From Thermoleophilia bacterium (GTDB lineage Bacteria; Actinomycetota; Thermoleophilia; Miltoncostaeales; Miltoncostaeaceae): a DNA stretch of 64,000 nt. Position numbers and translations under genes: made by a program. Below the pieces are notes generated by a model that saw only the letters and a list, made by a program, of their open reading frames with translations, had not been told where the DNA came from and made no database searches. Shown here piece by piece: positions 9,339-21,725 of this stretch (positions within the stretch are counted from its first letter, which is position 1; each line of letters starts with the position of its first letter). The stretch lies in the NCBI GenBank assembly GCA_009694365.1, contig SHVE01000001.1, forward strand, positions 124,001 through 188,000, written 5' to 3'.

Positions 9339-10604
9339 ATGCTTCAAGCGATGCTCAATTCGCTCCGGTCTCCGGAGCTCCGGAAGAAGTTGCTGTTCAC
9401 CGCAGGCATCCTGCTGGTGTTCCGCTTTGGGTCGTTCGTGCCCGTGCCCGGCGTCAACGCCGATCGGCTGGCCGAGGCGATGAGCAATCAGGGCACCACG
9501 AACATCCTGAACTTCCTCAACCTGTTCGCGGGCGGGGCGCTCACACGGTTCGCCGTGTTCGCGCTGGGGATCATGCCGTACATCACCGCCAGCATCGTTC
9601 TGCAACTCCTCACCGTGGTCGTCCCGTCGCTCGAACGCCTCCAGAAGGAGGGTGAGTCGGGCTACGCCAAGATCACTCAGTACACCCGCTACCTCACCGT
9701 GGCGCTCGCTTTGCTGCAGTCGCTGGCCTACGTCATGTACTTCAAGTCGCAGGACGCCTTGTCCGACGTCAACGCGTCGCGCACCTTCCTTATCGTGCTG
9801 TCCCTCACGACCGGCACGACGTTGGTGATGTGGCTGGGAGAACTCATCACGCAGCACGGCGTCGGTAATGGTATTTCGCTGCTCATCTTCTGCTCCATCG
9901 TCTCGGCCCTTCCCGCCGCGATCTCCGGCTGGATCGGCCTGCCGCCGCTCACGGCCGTGATCATCGCGGTCATCGCTGTGGCAATCGTGTTCGGCGTCGT
10001 CTTCGTGAACGAGGGAGTCCGTCGCATCCCGATCCAGTACGCCAAACGGCAGGTGGGTCGACGCATGACGTCGGGGGGTACCACGTACATGCCGATTCGC
10101 GTGAACATGGCCGGTGTGATCCCCGTCATCTTCGCCGCCTCGGTCACCATCCTGCCGCCCACCCTGGCGGAGCTGGCGGGCGGTGGGTCGTTCTTCCAGG
10201 GCGTGGCCGACTTCCTGTCCCCGGGGTCCTGGTGGTTCATCGCGTTTGAGGGCGCGTTGATCGTGCTCTTCACGTACTTTTACACCGCCGTCCAGTTCAA
10301 CCCGACGGAGCAGGCGGACAATCTCAAGAAGTACGGCGGTTTCATCCCCGGCGTCCGACCGGGCCGCCCCACGGCGGTGTACCTCGATCGCGTGGTCACC
10401 CGACTGACGCTGCCGGGTGCCATCTACCTTGCGCTCATTGCCGAGTTCCCGAACCTCATCTTCCGGTATCTGCCGGAGTCGAACGTGTTCTTCGGGCTCT
10501 TCGGCGGCACCTCGATGCTGATTGTGGTGGGTGTTGCGCTCGACACCATGCGGCAGATGGAGGCCCAGCTCATGATGCGGTCGTACGAAGGGTTTCTCCA
10601 ATAG
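9339..10604 (+). CDS. secY: Protein translocase subunit SecY
   Basis: SecY is the channel subunit of the Sec translocon in the inner membrane. The 421-residue product starts MLQAMLNSLRSPELRKKLLF and has about ten hydrophobic helices; FRFGSFVPVPGV after helix 1 and the cytosolic loops RRIPIQYAKRQVGRR and NLKKYGGFIPGVRPG (with the ribosome- and SecA-contacting arginines) are conserved. Length is normal. The TAG stop overlaps the inferred ATA start of adk (ATAG). Confidence 0.97.
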   Translation: MLQAMLNSLRSPELRKKLLFTAGILLVFRFGSFVPVPGVNADRLAEAMSNQGTTNILNFLNLFAGGALTRFAVFALGIMPYITASIVLQLLTVVVPSLERLQKEGESGYAKITQYTRYLTVALALLQSLAYVMYFKSQDALSDVNASRTFLIVLSLTTGTTLVMWLGELITQHGVGNGISLLIFCSIVSALPAAISGWIGLPPLTAVIIAVIAVAIVFGVVFVNEGVRRIPIQYAKRQVGRRMTSGGTTYMPIRVNMAGVIPVIFAASVTILPPTLAELAGGGSFFQGVADFLSPGSWWFIAFEGALIVLFTYFYTAVQFNPTEQADNLKKYGGFIPGVRPGRPTAVYLDRVVTRLTLPGAIYLALIAEFPNLIFRYLPESNVFFGLFGGTSMLIVVGVALDTMRQMEAQLMMRSYEGFLQ

Positions 10605-11239
10605 CCCGGCTGGTGCTGTTCGGACCCCCCGGCGCCGGTAAGGGCACGCAGGCCGAGTTCCTCAAGACGCGTGGGCTTCTGCACCTCTCCACGGGTGACC
10701 TGCTCCGCGCCGCTGTCACCACTGGGACACCGCTGGGTATCGAGGCCAAGCGCTACATGGATGCCGGCGATCTCGTTCCTGACGAGGTCGTCGTCGGCAT
10801 GATCCGCGAAGCGCTCTCCGGGCGTGCGGATGACTTCATGCTCGACGGCTTCCCGCGCACGATTCCCCAGGCCCACGCGCTCGATGAGATGCTCACCTCA
10901 CTGGGAACCTCACTCGACGGTGTGGTGTCGTTCGCGGTCTCCCGCGACGAACTCGTGCGCCGCCTTGCCGGACGCTGGATCTGTCGTGGATGCGGGCGCT
11001 CGTTCCACGAGGTATCTCACCCGTACGACGGGTCGGCGTGCGCACGGACCGGTGATCCCTGCGACCTCTACCAGCGGGATGACGACCGCGCGGAGGCCGT
11101 GAACAACCGCCTCGACGTCTACGACGCCCAGACGTCGCCGCTCATCGCGTACTACACGGAGCGCGGCCTTCTGCGCGAAGTCGACGGCGAGCGCTCCCCC
11201 GCCGAGGTTCAGGATCAGGTTGTCCAAGCGATCGCGTAG
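10601..11239 (+). CDS. adk: Adenylate kinase, probable ATA start
   Basis: Adk interconverts ATP + AMP and 2 ADP in the cytosol. The P-loop GPPGAGKGTQ, the NMP-binding STGDLLR and the DGFPRT motif are present. The first conventional start, GTG 10613, would begin MLFGPP and drop the first residues of strand beta-1. ATA at 10601 restores ARLVLFGPPGAGKG, overlaps the secY stop as ATAG, and has GAAGGG 8 nt upstream, so I extend to it. The LID has WICRGCGRSFH but its second Cys pair is spaced C-x6-C instead of C-x2-C, so zinc binding is uncertain. Confidence 0.9.
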   Translation: MARLVLFGPPGAGKGTQAEFLKTRGLLHLSTGDLLRAAVTTGTPLGIEAKRYMDAGDLVPDEVVVGMIREALSGRADDFMLDGFPRTIPQAHALDEMLTSLGTSLDGVVSFAVSRDELVRRLAGRWICRGCGRSFHEVSHPYDGSACARTGDPCDLYQRDDDRAEAVNNRLDVYDAQTSPLIAYYTERGLLREVDGERSPAEVQDQVVQAIA

Positions 11240-11252
11240 AGGGGCGGGGGCG

Positions 11253-12032
11253 ATGCCGCCGCCCGCTGCGCCCCGGTCCGGGCCCATTCCGAAGAGCCCG
11301 GCGGAGATCGACGCGATGGCCGCGAGTGGCGCGGTGCTCGCACGGTGCCTCGACATTCTGGAGGCCGCGGTGGCCCCGGGCGTCACCACCAGGGAGCTGG
11401 ACGAGATCGCGGAGGAGTTCATCCGCAGCGCGCGGGGGATTCCGGCGTTCAAGGGCTACCACGGGTTCCCGGGCACCATCTGCCCGTCCGTGAACGAGGA
11501 GGTCGTGCACGCGATCCCGGGTCCGTACGCCCTCCAGGGCGGTGACATCGTCTCGATCGATTGCGGCGTGATCTTGGATGGCTGGGTCTCCGACTCCGCC
11601 CGTACTATTCCGGTGGGCGATGTGGGCACGGTTGCCGCTGACCTCATGGACGCCACTCGCCGTTCACTCGCGGCGGGTATCACCGCCGCCGTTCCCGGCG
11701 CGCGGGTGGGCGACATCAGCGCGGCCGTGCAAGGTGTGGTGGAGCGCGCGGGCTTCAACGTGGTGCGCACGCTGGTGGGCCATGGGATCGGGCGCACCAT
11801 GCATGAGGAGCCTCAGGTACCCAATTTCGGTACGGCCGGAACGGGCGTGCTGCTCGAGGAGGGCGTCGTCATCGCCATCGAGCCCATGGTTACCCAAGGC
11901 GATCCCGAGGTGGTGCTCGGCGGGGACGGCTGGGTCGTGGCGACCCGTGACAACGGCCTCGCGGCGCACTTCGAACACACGGTCGCAGTCACGTCGTCGG
12001 GCCCCCGAATCCTCACCCGCAGGGACGGCTGA
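11253..12032 (+). CDS. map: Methionine aminopeptidase, type I
   Basis: MetAP removes N-terminal methionine from nascent proteins. The 259-residue product has the pita-bread fold motifs: KGYHGFPGTICPSVNEEVVHAIPG, the metal ligands in IDCGVILDGWVSDSART (two Asp), GHGIGRTMHEEP (His), and the C-terminal IEPM and EHT (two Glu). ATG 11253 follows GAGGGGCGGG and is preferred over TTG 11220 inside adk. The residues before KSPAEIDAM form a short proline-rich extension. infA, the usual next gene, is missing downstream. Confidence 0.96.
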   Translation: MPPPAAPRSGPIPKSPAEIDAMAASGAVLARCLDILEAAVAPGVTTRELDEIAEEFIRSARGIPAFKGYHGFPGTICPSVNEEVVHAIPGPYALQGGDIVSIDCGVILDGWVSDSARTIPVGDVGTVAADLMDATRRSLAAGITAAVPGARVGDISAAVQGVVERAGFNVVRTLVGHGIGRTMHEEPQVPNFGTAGTGVLLEEGVVIAIEPMVTQGDPEVVLGGDGWVVATRDNGLAAHFEHTVAVTSSGPRILTRRDG

Positions 12033-12040
12033 CGGATGGG

Positions 12041-12069
12041 TTCCGATGCGCGTCCGTTCCTGCTATCTT
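12041..12069 (+). promoter_or_regulatory. Candidate promoter for rpmJ-rplQ transcription
   Basis: TTCCGA at 12041-12046 and TATCTT at 12064-12069 are 17 bp apart, and TG precedes the -10 in extended -10 position. It lies in the 191-nt map-rpmJ gap, where infA would normally be. The hexamer matches are weak (3/6 and 4/6), so this is only a suggestion that the alpha operon has its own start. Confidence 0.3.
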
Positions 12070-12223
12070 CCCCGGCCGCGCGTGGGTCCAGCCGCGATGA
12101 ACTCCGTCTGCTCGTCCGGGCCGGGAATGTTCATCGTCATCTCGCACGCAGTGGGGGTGTCTCGTCGCAGCGGTTCATGCGCCGCGCCGAATCGCCTCTG
12201 AGTCACCAAGCGAGGAGTACCGC

Positions 12224-12337
12224 GTGAAGGTCCGTCCGTCCGTGAAGCCGATGTGCGAGAAGTGCCGCGTCATCAAGAGGCATGGCAAGGTGCTCGTCAT
12301 CTGCGTCAACCCTCGTCATAAGCAGACCCAGGGGTAA
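12224..12337 (+). CDS. rpmJ: 50S ribosomal protein L36, zinc form
   Basis: Tiny 37-residue protein at the base of the large subunit stalk region: [14 protein letters not shown], then [12 protein letters not shown] at the end. Zinc ligands C11, C14, C27 and H32 are all present. GTG 12224 is preceded by CGAGGAG. It lies 3 nt before rpsM. It is shorter than common gene-finder cutoffs but is certain by sequence. Confidence 0.96.
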   Translation: MKVRPSVKPMCEKCRVIKRHGKVLVICVNPRHKQTQG

Positions 12338-12340
12338 TCA

Positions 12341-12712
12341 GTGGCACGTATCGCCGGAGTCAACATCCCCCGCGACAAGCGGATCGAGATCGGCCTCACC
12401 TACGTCTTTGGGATCGGCCGCACCACGGCCAACGAGATCATCGGCAAGGTCGGGCTTGGCAAGGACACCTACGTCCGTGATCTCACCGAGGACGAGGTCG
12501 GTCAACTCCGTGAGGTCATTGAGCGCGACTACATCGTTGAGGGCGACCTCCGGCGCGAACGCGCCAACAACATCAAGCGGCTCATGGACATCGGCTGCTA
12601 CCGCGGCCTTCGTCACCGCCGCGGTCTTCCGGTCCACGGACAGAGGACCAAGACCAACGCTCGCACCCGCAAGGGTCCGAAGCGCACTGTCGGCAAGCAG
12701 CGCAAGAAGTAG
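12341..12712 (+). CDS. rpsM: 30S ribosomal protein S13
   Basis: S13 bridges the subunits and contacts P-site tRNA. The 123-residue product begins [21 protein letters not shown] and has the C-terminal [23 protein letters not shown] signature. GTG start, 3 nt after rpmJ. Confidence 0.98.
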   Translation: MARIAGVNIPRDKRIEIGLTYVFGIGRTTANEIIGKVGLGKDTYVRDLTEDEVGQLREVIERDYIVEGDLRRERANNIKRLMDIGCYRGLRHRRGLPVHGQRTKTNARTRKGPKRTVGKQRKK

Positions 12713-12730
12713 TCGGAGCATAAGGAGCCC

Positions 12731-13129
12731 ATGGCACGCCAGAAGGCCACTCGAGGTCGTACCCGCCGTAAGGTCCGCAAGAACATCGCGGCCGGTCACG
12801 CGCACATCAAAACCTCGTTCAACAATACGATCGTCACGCTCACCGACCGGTCGGGCAACGTGATCGCGTGGGAAACCGCCGGCTCCGCCGGGTTCAAGGG
12901 TTCGCGCAAGAGCACACCGTTCGCTGCCCAGGTCACGGCTGATGCCGCCGCCCGCAAGGGCATGGAGCACGGCCTGCGCAAGGTTGACATCTTCGTGAAG
13001 GGTCCGGGATCGGGCCGCGAAACGGCGATCCGCTCGCTCCAAGCCGCGGGTCTCGAGGTCGTCTCGGTCACCGATGTGAGTCCTGTCCCCCACAACGGTT
13101 GCCGCCCTCGCAAGCGGCGCCGGGTCTAG
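12731..13129 (+). CDS. rpsK: 30S ribosomal protein S11
   Basis: S11 forms part of the mRNA exit path with S7 and S18. The 132-residue product has [21 protein letters not shown] and ends [15 protein letters not shown], the universally conserved C-terminal signature. ATG 12731 is preceded by AAGGAG. Confidence 0.98.
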   Translation: MARQKATRGRTRRKVRKNIAAGHAHIKTSFNNTIVTLTDRSGNVIAWETAGSAGFKGSRKSTPFAAQVTADAAARKGMEHGLRKVDIFVKGPGSGRETAIRSLQAAGLEVVSVTDVSPVPHNGCRPRKRRRV

Positions 13130-13137
13130 GGGGCACC

Positions 13138-13758
13138 GTGGCCCGCGATCGCGATCCCCAGTGCAAGCAGTGCCGCCGTGAGGGCGAGAAGCTCTTCCTC
13201 AAGGGTGCACGCTGCATGACCGAGAAGTGCGCCATCGAGCGCCGTAACTATCCGCCCGGCCAGAACGGCCGTGGGCGCATCCGTCAGTCGGAATACCTCA
13301 TCCAGCTCCGCGAGAAGCAGCGTGCCCGCCGGTACTACGGCATTCTCGAGAAGCAGTTCCGGCGTTACTACGAGAAGGCCAGCCGCCAGCCGGGCATCAC
13401 CGGCGAGAACCTGTTGCGCCTCCTCGAGCTCCGTTTTGACAACGTGGTCACCCGCCTCGGGTTCGCCGCATCCCGCCGCCAGGCCCGCCAGTTGGTGGGT
13501 CACGGTCACTTCCTCGTCAACGGGCGTCGGGTGGACATTCCGAGTTATCAGTGCCGCCCCAACGATGTCATCACCCTCAAGGCGGCGTCGGGCGCTGAGA
13601 CCACGGTGCGGGGCGCGACGGAGATCGGCGCGTCCGTGGCTCCGTGGCTTCAGGCCGACCACGACTCGCTGTCCGGCAAGGTTCTCAAGGCCCCGGATCG
13701 CACCGAGATCGACACCCCGGTGCGTGAGCAACTGATCGTCGAGCTTTACTCGAAGTAG
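13138..13758 (+). CDS. rpsD: 30S ribosomal protein S4, zinc-binding form
   Basis: S4 nucleates 30S assembly and is an autoregulator of its operon in some bacteria. The 206-residue product has four cysteines (9, 12, 26, 31) in the N-terminal zinc knuckle and the S4 RNA-binding domain RLDNVV-like [31 protein letters not shown]. Start GTG 13138, 8 nt after rpsK; the open frame upstream is inside rpsK. Confidence 0.97.
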   Translation: MARDRDPQCKQCRREGEKLFLKGARCMTEKCAIERRNYPPGQNGRGRIRQSEYLIQLREKQRARRYYGILEKQFRRYYEKASRQPGITGENLLRLLELRFDNVVTRLGFAASRRQARQLVGHGHFLVNGRRVDIPSYQCRPNDVITLKAASGAETTVRGATEIGASVAPWLQADHDSLSGKVLKAPDRTEIDTPVREQLIVELYSK

Positions 13759-13885
13759 TACGACCCCGCACCCGGCACGGGCGATGGCGAGGGACCCCTG
13801 ACGCGCGGGTCTCGGCCGAGGCCGCCGGGGGCGGATCCGCGTTCACCTAATGACCGGCTACGAGCCGGGAGGAGCAGTACGACAA

Positions 13886-14821
13886 ATGCTCGATATCCAC
13901 ACCCCGCGCATGTCCTACCACCCCGAGTCCGAGACACTCGGCCGTCTCGAGGTGGAACCACTCGACCGCGGCTTCGGTCACACCTTCGGAAACTCCCTCC
14001 GGCGCGTGCTGCTGTCCTCGTTGGAGGGCGCCGCGGTCACGTCGGTCAAGATCGAGGGCGTCCAGCACGAGTTCACCACGGTGAAGGGCGTTCGCGAGGA
14101 CGTCACGGACATCATCCTCAACCTGCGCGGACTTGTGTGCCGCCTTGTGGGGCACGCCGACGAGATCGAGGTCGAACTCAGTCGTCAGGGTCCGGGTGTC
14201 GTGACTGCTGGTGACATCCGGTGTCCGTCGGATCTTGAGATCGTGAATCCCGACCTCGAGATCGCCAACCTCGAGGCCGGTGCCTCGCTTGAGATGGTGC
14301 TCACGATCGCCTCGGGGCGCGGCTACGTCCCGGCCGACCAGAACAAGGGCCCGGGCTCGCCCATCGGTGTCATTCCGGTGGACAGCAACTTCTCGCCCGT
14401 GCGGCGGGTGCGGTATGAGGTCGGCGCCGCGCGCGTCGGCCAGCGCACCGACTACGACAAGCTCATCCTTGAGGTGGAGACCGACGGCAGCGTGGACCCG
14501 CGTACCGCGGTCGCCCGTGCGTCGGCCATCCTGATCGAGCGCCTCGCGATCTTCGCGGACCCCAACGACATCCGCCAGATCGGCGAGCCCGAGCCCGAGA
14601 TTCCCCAGCCGGGTGGCGAGATGGCCAACATCCTCATCGAGGAGCTCGAGTTGGGCGTGCGCTCCTACAATTGCCTCAAGCGCGTGGGCGTCGAGACGAT
14701 CGGCGACCTCATTGCCAATTCCGAGGACGACCTCGCCGCGATCCCGAACTTCGGGAAGAAGAGTGTTGAGGAGGTCAAGGAAAACCTTGCCCGTCATAGC
14801 CTCAACCTCCGCGACGCCTGA
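13886..14821 (+). CDS. rpoA: DNA-directed RNA polymerase subunit alpha
   Basis: Alpha dimerises to nucleate RNA polymerase; its C-terminal domain binds UP elements and activators. The 311-residue product has the N-domain RGFGHTFGNSLRRVLLSSLEGAAV and, after a linker near residue 235, the CTD ELELGVRSYNCLKRVGVETIGDL. I chose ATG 13886 (MLDIHTPRM), with GGGAGGAG 11 nt upstream, over an in-frame ATG 13850 that lacks a ribosome site. A 127-nt gap after rpsD precedes it. Confidence 0.96.
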   Translation: MLDIHTPRMSYHPESETLGRLEVEPLDRGFGHTFGNSLRRVLLSSLEGAAVTSVKIEGVQHEFTTVKGVREDVTDIILNLRGLVCRLVGHADEIEVELSRQGPGVVTAGDIRCPSDLEIVNPDLEIANLEAGASLEMVLTIASGRGYVPADQNKGPGSPIGVIPVDSNFSPVRRVRYEVGAARVGQRTDYDKLILEVETDGSVDPRTAVARASAILIERLAIFADPNDIRQIGEPEPEIPQPGGEMANILIEELELGVRSYNCLKRVGVETIGDLIANSEDDLAAIPNFGKKSVEEVKENLARHSLNLRDA

Positions 14822-14854
14822 TTCCCGCCGCACCACCCTGTAACCGGAGACGAC

Positions 14855-15244
14855 ATGCGACACCGTAGGAACGGCCCCAAGCTCAATCGCACCAGTGCCC
14901 ATCGTTCGGCGATGGCGGCCAACATGGCAACCGCACTGCTTGAGCACGGGCATATCCAAACCACCGCGGCCAAGGCGCGGCTCGCCCGCCAGACGGCCGA
15001 GCGCGCCATTACCCTCGGTAAGCAGGGAACCCTGCACGCGCGTCGCCAGGCGATCTCCCTGCTGCGCAACAAGCCCATTAGCTACCGCCTCTTCAACGTC
15101 ATCGCGCCCGTGTTCCAGGACATTCCGGGGGGTTACACCCGGGTGACGAAGTTGGGTCCCCGTCAGGGCGACGCGGCGCCCATGGTGCTGCTCGAGTTGT
15201 CCCGTGAGGTTCCCTCGGCCCAGGCCACCGAGGTGGCCGCATAG
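14855..15244 (+). CDS. rplQ: 50S ribosomal protein L17
   Basis: L17 lies near the tunnel exit. The 129-residue product starts MRHRRNGPKLNRTSAHRSAM and ends with the conserved GYTRVTKLGPRQGDAAPMVLLEL. ATG 14855 has GGAGA upstream. It ends the alpha operon; rplM and rpsI, which often follow truA in actinobacteria, are not found in this window. Confidence 0.97.
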   Translation: MRHRRNGPKLNRTSAHRSAMAANMATALLEHGHIQTTAAKARLARQTAERAITLGKQGTLHARRQAISLLRNKPISYRLFNVIAPVFQDIPGGYTRVTKLGPRQGDAAPMVLLELSREVPSAQATEVAA

Positions 15245-15340
15245 CCCGACGCATCCGCCGGTCCGGTGGCCTCGGCGCTCCCGCCATGGGGTCTGGCCTC
15301 CTTGCCCCGGATGGCAGTGGGCACGCCGCGCTTACCGCGG

Positions 15341-15396
15341 CCCACCACGGGGGGTTGGCGCCGGTGTTCCGTTCCACCAACGCGTGGGGTGGTGGG
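15341..15396 (+). other. Mutually exclusive hairpins between rplQ and truA
   Basis: CCCACCAC at 15341-15348 can pair perfectly with GTGGTGGG at 15389-15396 (8 bp, 40-nt loop). The same right arm can instead pair with CCACCA at 15374-15379 (6 bp, 10-nt loop). No T-run follows, so this is not a standard terminator; it may be an mRNA-processing or attenuation element in the 213-nt gap. Confidence 0.35.
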
Positions 15397-15457
15397 TACG
15401 GGTTCTGTGAGGGTTCCTCCGGGACCACCCCGAGCCCCCTGACCTAAGGGTCACGCG

Positions 15458-16201
15458 GTGCCCGTTCTACGTCTCGACATCGAGTACGACGGGGCGGGAT
15501 TTGCGGGCTGGGCCGAGCAGCCCGGTCAGAGGACGATCGAACGGGTCCTCCGAGACGCTCTCGACGTTGCCATTCGGACCTACACGGACCTCCGCGTGGC
15601 CGGACGCACCGATGCGGGGGTCCATGCCAGTGGCCAGGTAGTGAGCGTCGTGATCCCGGACGACGCCCACGGACCCGATCCCGAACGGGTGATGCGGTCA
15701 CTGACGGCGTTGCTCCCCGCCGACGTGGCGGTGCGGGCCCTGTCGGTGGCACCCGCGGGGTTCGACGCGCGCGCGGATGCGGTGTCGCGGGTGTATGAGT
15801 ACCGGATTGTTATGGGCCAGCGGTCGCCGCTACGCCGGAACCGGGTGCTGTGGCATGCCGGGCGACCGCTCGATCGCACGGCCCTCGATGCCTGCGCCGC
15901 CCTCACCGTGGGACGACATGACTTCCGGGCGTTCACCCCGACCGAAACCGGGCACACGTTCTTCGAGCGGACGGTCATCGCCTGCGAGTGGGGCGACCAG
16001 GGTGACGAACTGGTGCTCCGCATCGAGGCCAACGCCTTCCTGTGGAACATGGTGCGGGTGCTGGTGGGGAGCATGCTGGAGTGTGCGCGGGGACGCCGCG
16101 AGGTGGGGTGGTATTCGGCCGCGCTCGCCGGGGCACCGAGGTCGGCCGCCGGCCCGACGGCGCCGCCGCACCCCCTCACCCTGGTGGCCGTGCGGTACTG
16201 A
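15458..16201 (+). CDS. truA: tRNA pseudouridine synthase A
   Basis: TruA makes pseudouridine at positions 38-40 of the tRNA anticodon arm. The 247-residue product opens with LRLDIEYDGAGFAGWAEQPGQRTIE and has the catalytic aspartate in VAGRTDAGVHASGQV (about residue 50). The C-terminal FLWNMVRVLVGSMLE motif is intact. GTG 15458 is the start. surE follows 5 nt after its stop. Confidence 0.96.
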   Translation: MPVLRLDIEYDGAGFAGWAEQPGQRTIERVLRDALDVAIRTYTDLRVAGRTDAGVHASGQVVSVVIPDDAHGPDPERVMRSLTALLPADVAVRALSVAPAGFDARADAVSRVYEYRIVMGQRSPLRRNRVLWHAGRPLDRTALDACAALTVGRHDFRAFTPTETGHTFFERTVIACEWGDQGDELVLRIEANAFLWNMVRVLVGSMLECARGRREVGWYSAALAGAPRSAAGPTAPPHPLTLVAVRY

Positions 16202-16206
16202 CGGGG

Positions 16207-17046
16207 GTGACCGAGACGGCCACTACCATTGGTCGTCCGGTGAGGATCCTCGTGACCAACGACGATGGCGTGGACGCCCCGGGGATTCTGGCGCTCAGAC
16301 GGGCTCTGGATCCTCTCGGTGAGGTATTCGTGATCGCCCCCGACGGCAACCGCAGTGCGATCGCACGCGGGATCACCATCCGGGATGCCCTGATCGTGGA
16401 CGAGGTGGCGATGGCGGACGGAACCCGCGCGTTCGCGACGAGTGGTACCCCCGTGGACTGCGTGCGTCTCGGCGCCCTTGGGCTGATCGGCGCCCCTCCC
16501 GATGTGGTGGTGAGTGGCGCCAACCTAGGTCTCAACCTCGGGGATGACGTCACCTACTCGGGTACCGTGGCCGCCGCGCTCGAAGGCGTGATGCTGGGGA
16601 TCCCCGCGATCGCCGTGAGCCAAGACGCGATGGGGGGTGGGAGCGGACCCGATCTCGAGTACGACTTCGCCCACGTCTGCGCGTTCGCGGCCAAGTTGGT
16701 GCCCCTTGCCTGCGCAGCCCGGTTTCCTCGGCATGTCATCTTCAACGTCAACGGGCCGGGAGTCGCACCGGGCGAGGTATCCGGTGCCCGGGTGACCCGA
16801 CTCGGTCGCCGGATTTACGACGACACCCTCACGCTGGAGGGCGACCACGGATCGCGTAAGCACTACCGGATCTACGGCGAGCCCATGAGCCATGACCAGC
16901 AGCCGGGTACCGACCTGTCGGCCATTGATGAGAACTTCGTGTCGGTGACACCCCTGCACTTCGACCTCACCGACATTGCGGGAATGGACGCCATGGAGCG
17001 CTGGGAGATCGACGAACTGCTGCGGTCCGGGGCCGGGGTGTCCTGA
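16207..17046 (+). CDS. surE: 5'-nucleotidase SurE
   Basis: SurE is a metal-dependent survival protein that dephosphorylates nucleoside monophosphates. The 279-residue product has the metal-binding ILVTNDDGVDAPGI and the family motif VSGANLGLNLGDDVTYSGTV. GTG 16207, 5 nt after truA, adds eleven residues before the usual start; GTG 16240 (MRILVTNDDG) is the alternative and matches the commonest family start. A 5-nt gap leads to the HAD gene. Confidence 0.93.
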   Translation: MTETATTIGRPVRILVTNDDGVDAPGILALRRALDPLGEVFVIAPDGNRSAIARGITIRDALIVDEVAMADGTRAFATSGTPVDCVRLGALGLIGAPPDVVVSGANLGLNLGDDVTYSGTVAAALEGVMLGIPAIAVSQDAMGGGSGPDLEYDFAHVCAFAAKLVPLACAARFPRHVIFNVNGPGVAPGEVSGARVTRLGRRIYDDTLTLEGDHGSRKHYRIYGEPMSHDQQPGTDLSAIDENFVSVTPLHFDLTDIAGMDAMERWEIDELLRSGAGVS

Positions 17047-17051
17047 CCGTC

Positions 17052-21084
<4,033 letters not shown>

Positions 21085-21124
21085 TACCGTCCGCCCCGCA
21101 GAGTGCGGGGTTCATGTCCGAATC

Positions 21125-21325
21125 TCAGGCGGCCTGGATACTCCGGACCTCGCCGCTGTCGTCCGGAAAGCGGTGCCCGGTCTGCATGAGACTCGTGAGC
21201 ACCAACGTCTTGTCCACACGGCCTTGGTAGATCGGGATTGCTTGCTGCAGGCAGTACCGCACCAGTCGATCGGGCTTCATGCCGATCGCCGTCGCCAACT
21301 CGTCAGGGGTCAGGTGGTTCGCCAT
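21125..21325 (-). CDS. Small helix-turn-helix-like protein, unknown role
   Basis: A 66-residue protein, MANHLTPDELATAIGMKPDR at the N terminus, which reads as a helix-turn-helix of excisionase/MerR flavour; the C terminus ends HRFPDDSGEVRSIQAA. ATG 21325 is preceded on the minus strand by GGAGGG at 5-nt spacing, better than the GTG one codon upstream. It could dock on DNA alone or be a partner of another regulator. Nothing nearby tells its target. Confidence 0.6.
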   Translation of the reverse strand: MANHLTPDELATAIGMKPDRLVRYCLQQAIPIYQGRVDKTLVLTSLMQTGHRFPDDSGEVRSIQAA

Positions 21326-21361
21326 CACGTCCCTCCGCTTCGCATGTCCCGGAAACGACGA

Positions 21362-21390
21362 CGACCCGCGGCCGGGAGGCCTACGGGTCG
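21362..21390. other. Nested hairpin upstream of the small HTH gene
   Basis: CGACCCG (21362-21368) pairs with CGGGTCG (21384-21390) and encloses GGCC-GGGA-GGCC. On the minus strand it would form a stable stem in the 5' leader of the HTH gene, about 37 nt before the start. The rest of 21326-21529 shows nothing else I can name. Confidence 0.35.
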
Positions 21391-21529
21391 CATGATCGGA
21401 CGGCGGATAGGTGTCGGGTCGGTCACCCGATGTGTCCTCCCGGAGCGTCCATGGAGAAGACCCTACGCCCGCAATCGGATGACGGTGGGCGGGGTCCGTG
21501 CACAGAGCGGGAAACGGTTACTCGTGGGC

Positions 21530-21535
21530 TATGAT
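21530..21535 (+). promoter_or_regulatory. Candidate -10 box for tRNA-Pro
   Basis: TATGAT ends 15 nt before the mature 5' end of tRNA-Pro, a normal distance for a tRNA promoter. No convincing -35 is visible. Confidence 0.4.
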
Positions 21536-21550
21536 CCGCCCGCGTCACCG

Positions 21551-21624
21551 CGGGGTGTGGCGCAGCTTGGTAGCGCGCTCCGTTCGGGACGGAGAGGCCC
21601 CCGGTTCAAATCCGGGCACCCCGA
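21551..21624 (+). tRNA. tRNA-Pro (anticodon CGG)
   Basis: A 74-nt cloverleaf. The acceptor CGGGGTG pairs with CACCCCG (21617-21623) and A21624 is the discriminator; the D arm contains GCGCAGCTTGGTAGCGC, the anticodon stem CTCCG/CGGAG holds loop TTCGGGA with anticodon CGG reading CCG, and the T arm has GGTTCAAATCC. The 3' CCA is not encoded. Confidence 0.95.
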
Positions 21625-21631
21625 TGGACGA

Positions 21632-21669
21632 GGGGGCGGGTACCATCGTGGTGGGTGGTCCCCGCCCCC
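21632..21669 (+). terminator. Terminator-like hairpin after tRNA-Pro
   Basis: GGGGGCGGG (21632-21640) pairs perfectly with CCCGCCCCC (21661-21669), and the 20-nt loop contains a smaller ACCA/TGGT stem. It begins 8 nt after the tRNA. There is no T-run, as is common in high-GC actinobacteria. Confidence 0.5.
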
Positions 21670-21725
21670 CGTATCGCGATGCGGTCCGTGGTTGGGGATG
21701 AACGCGCATGAATCGGAGGCTGGTG

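Noticed and set aside
9324..10601. 425-codon open frame antisense to secY
   Set aside because: Mirror of a GC-rich gene; protein is Arg/Glu/His-rich with no motif, and secY is certain.
12036..12227. 63-codon frame in the map-rpmJ gap as a possible infA
   Set aside because: The product lacks every IF1 feature (no VEGxVxExLPNAxFxVxL or S1-fold pattern) and overlaps the rpmJ start.
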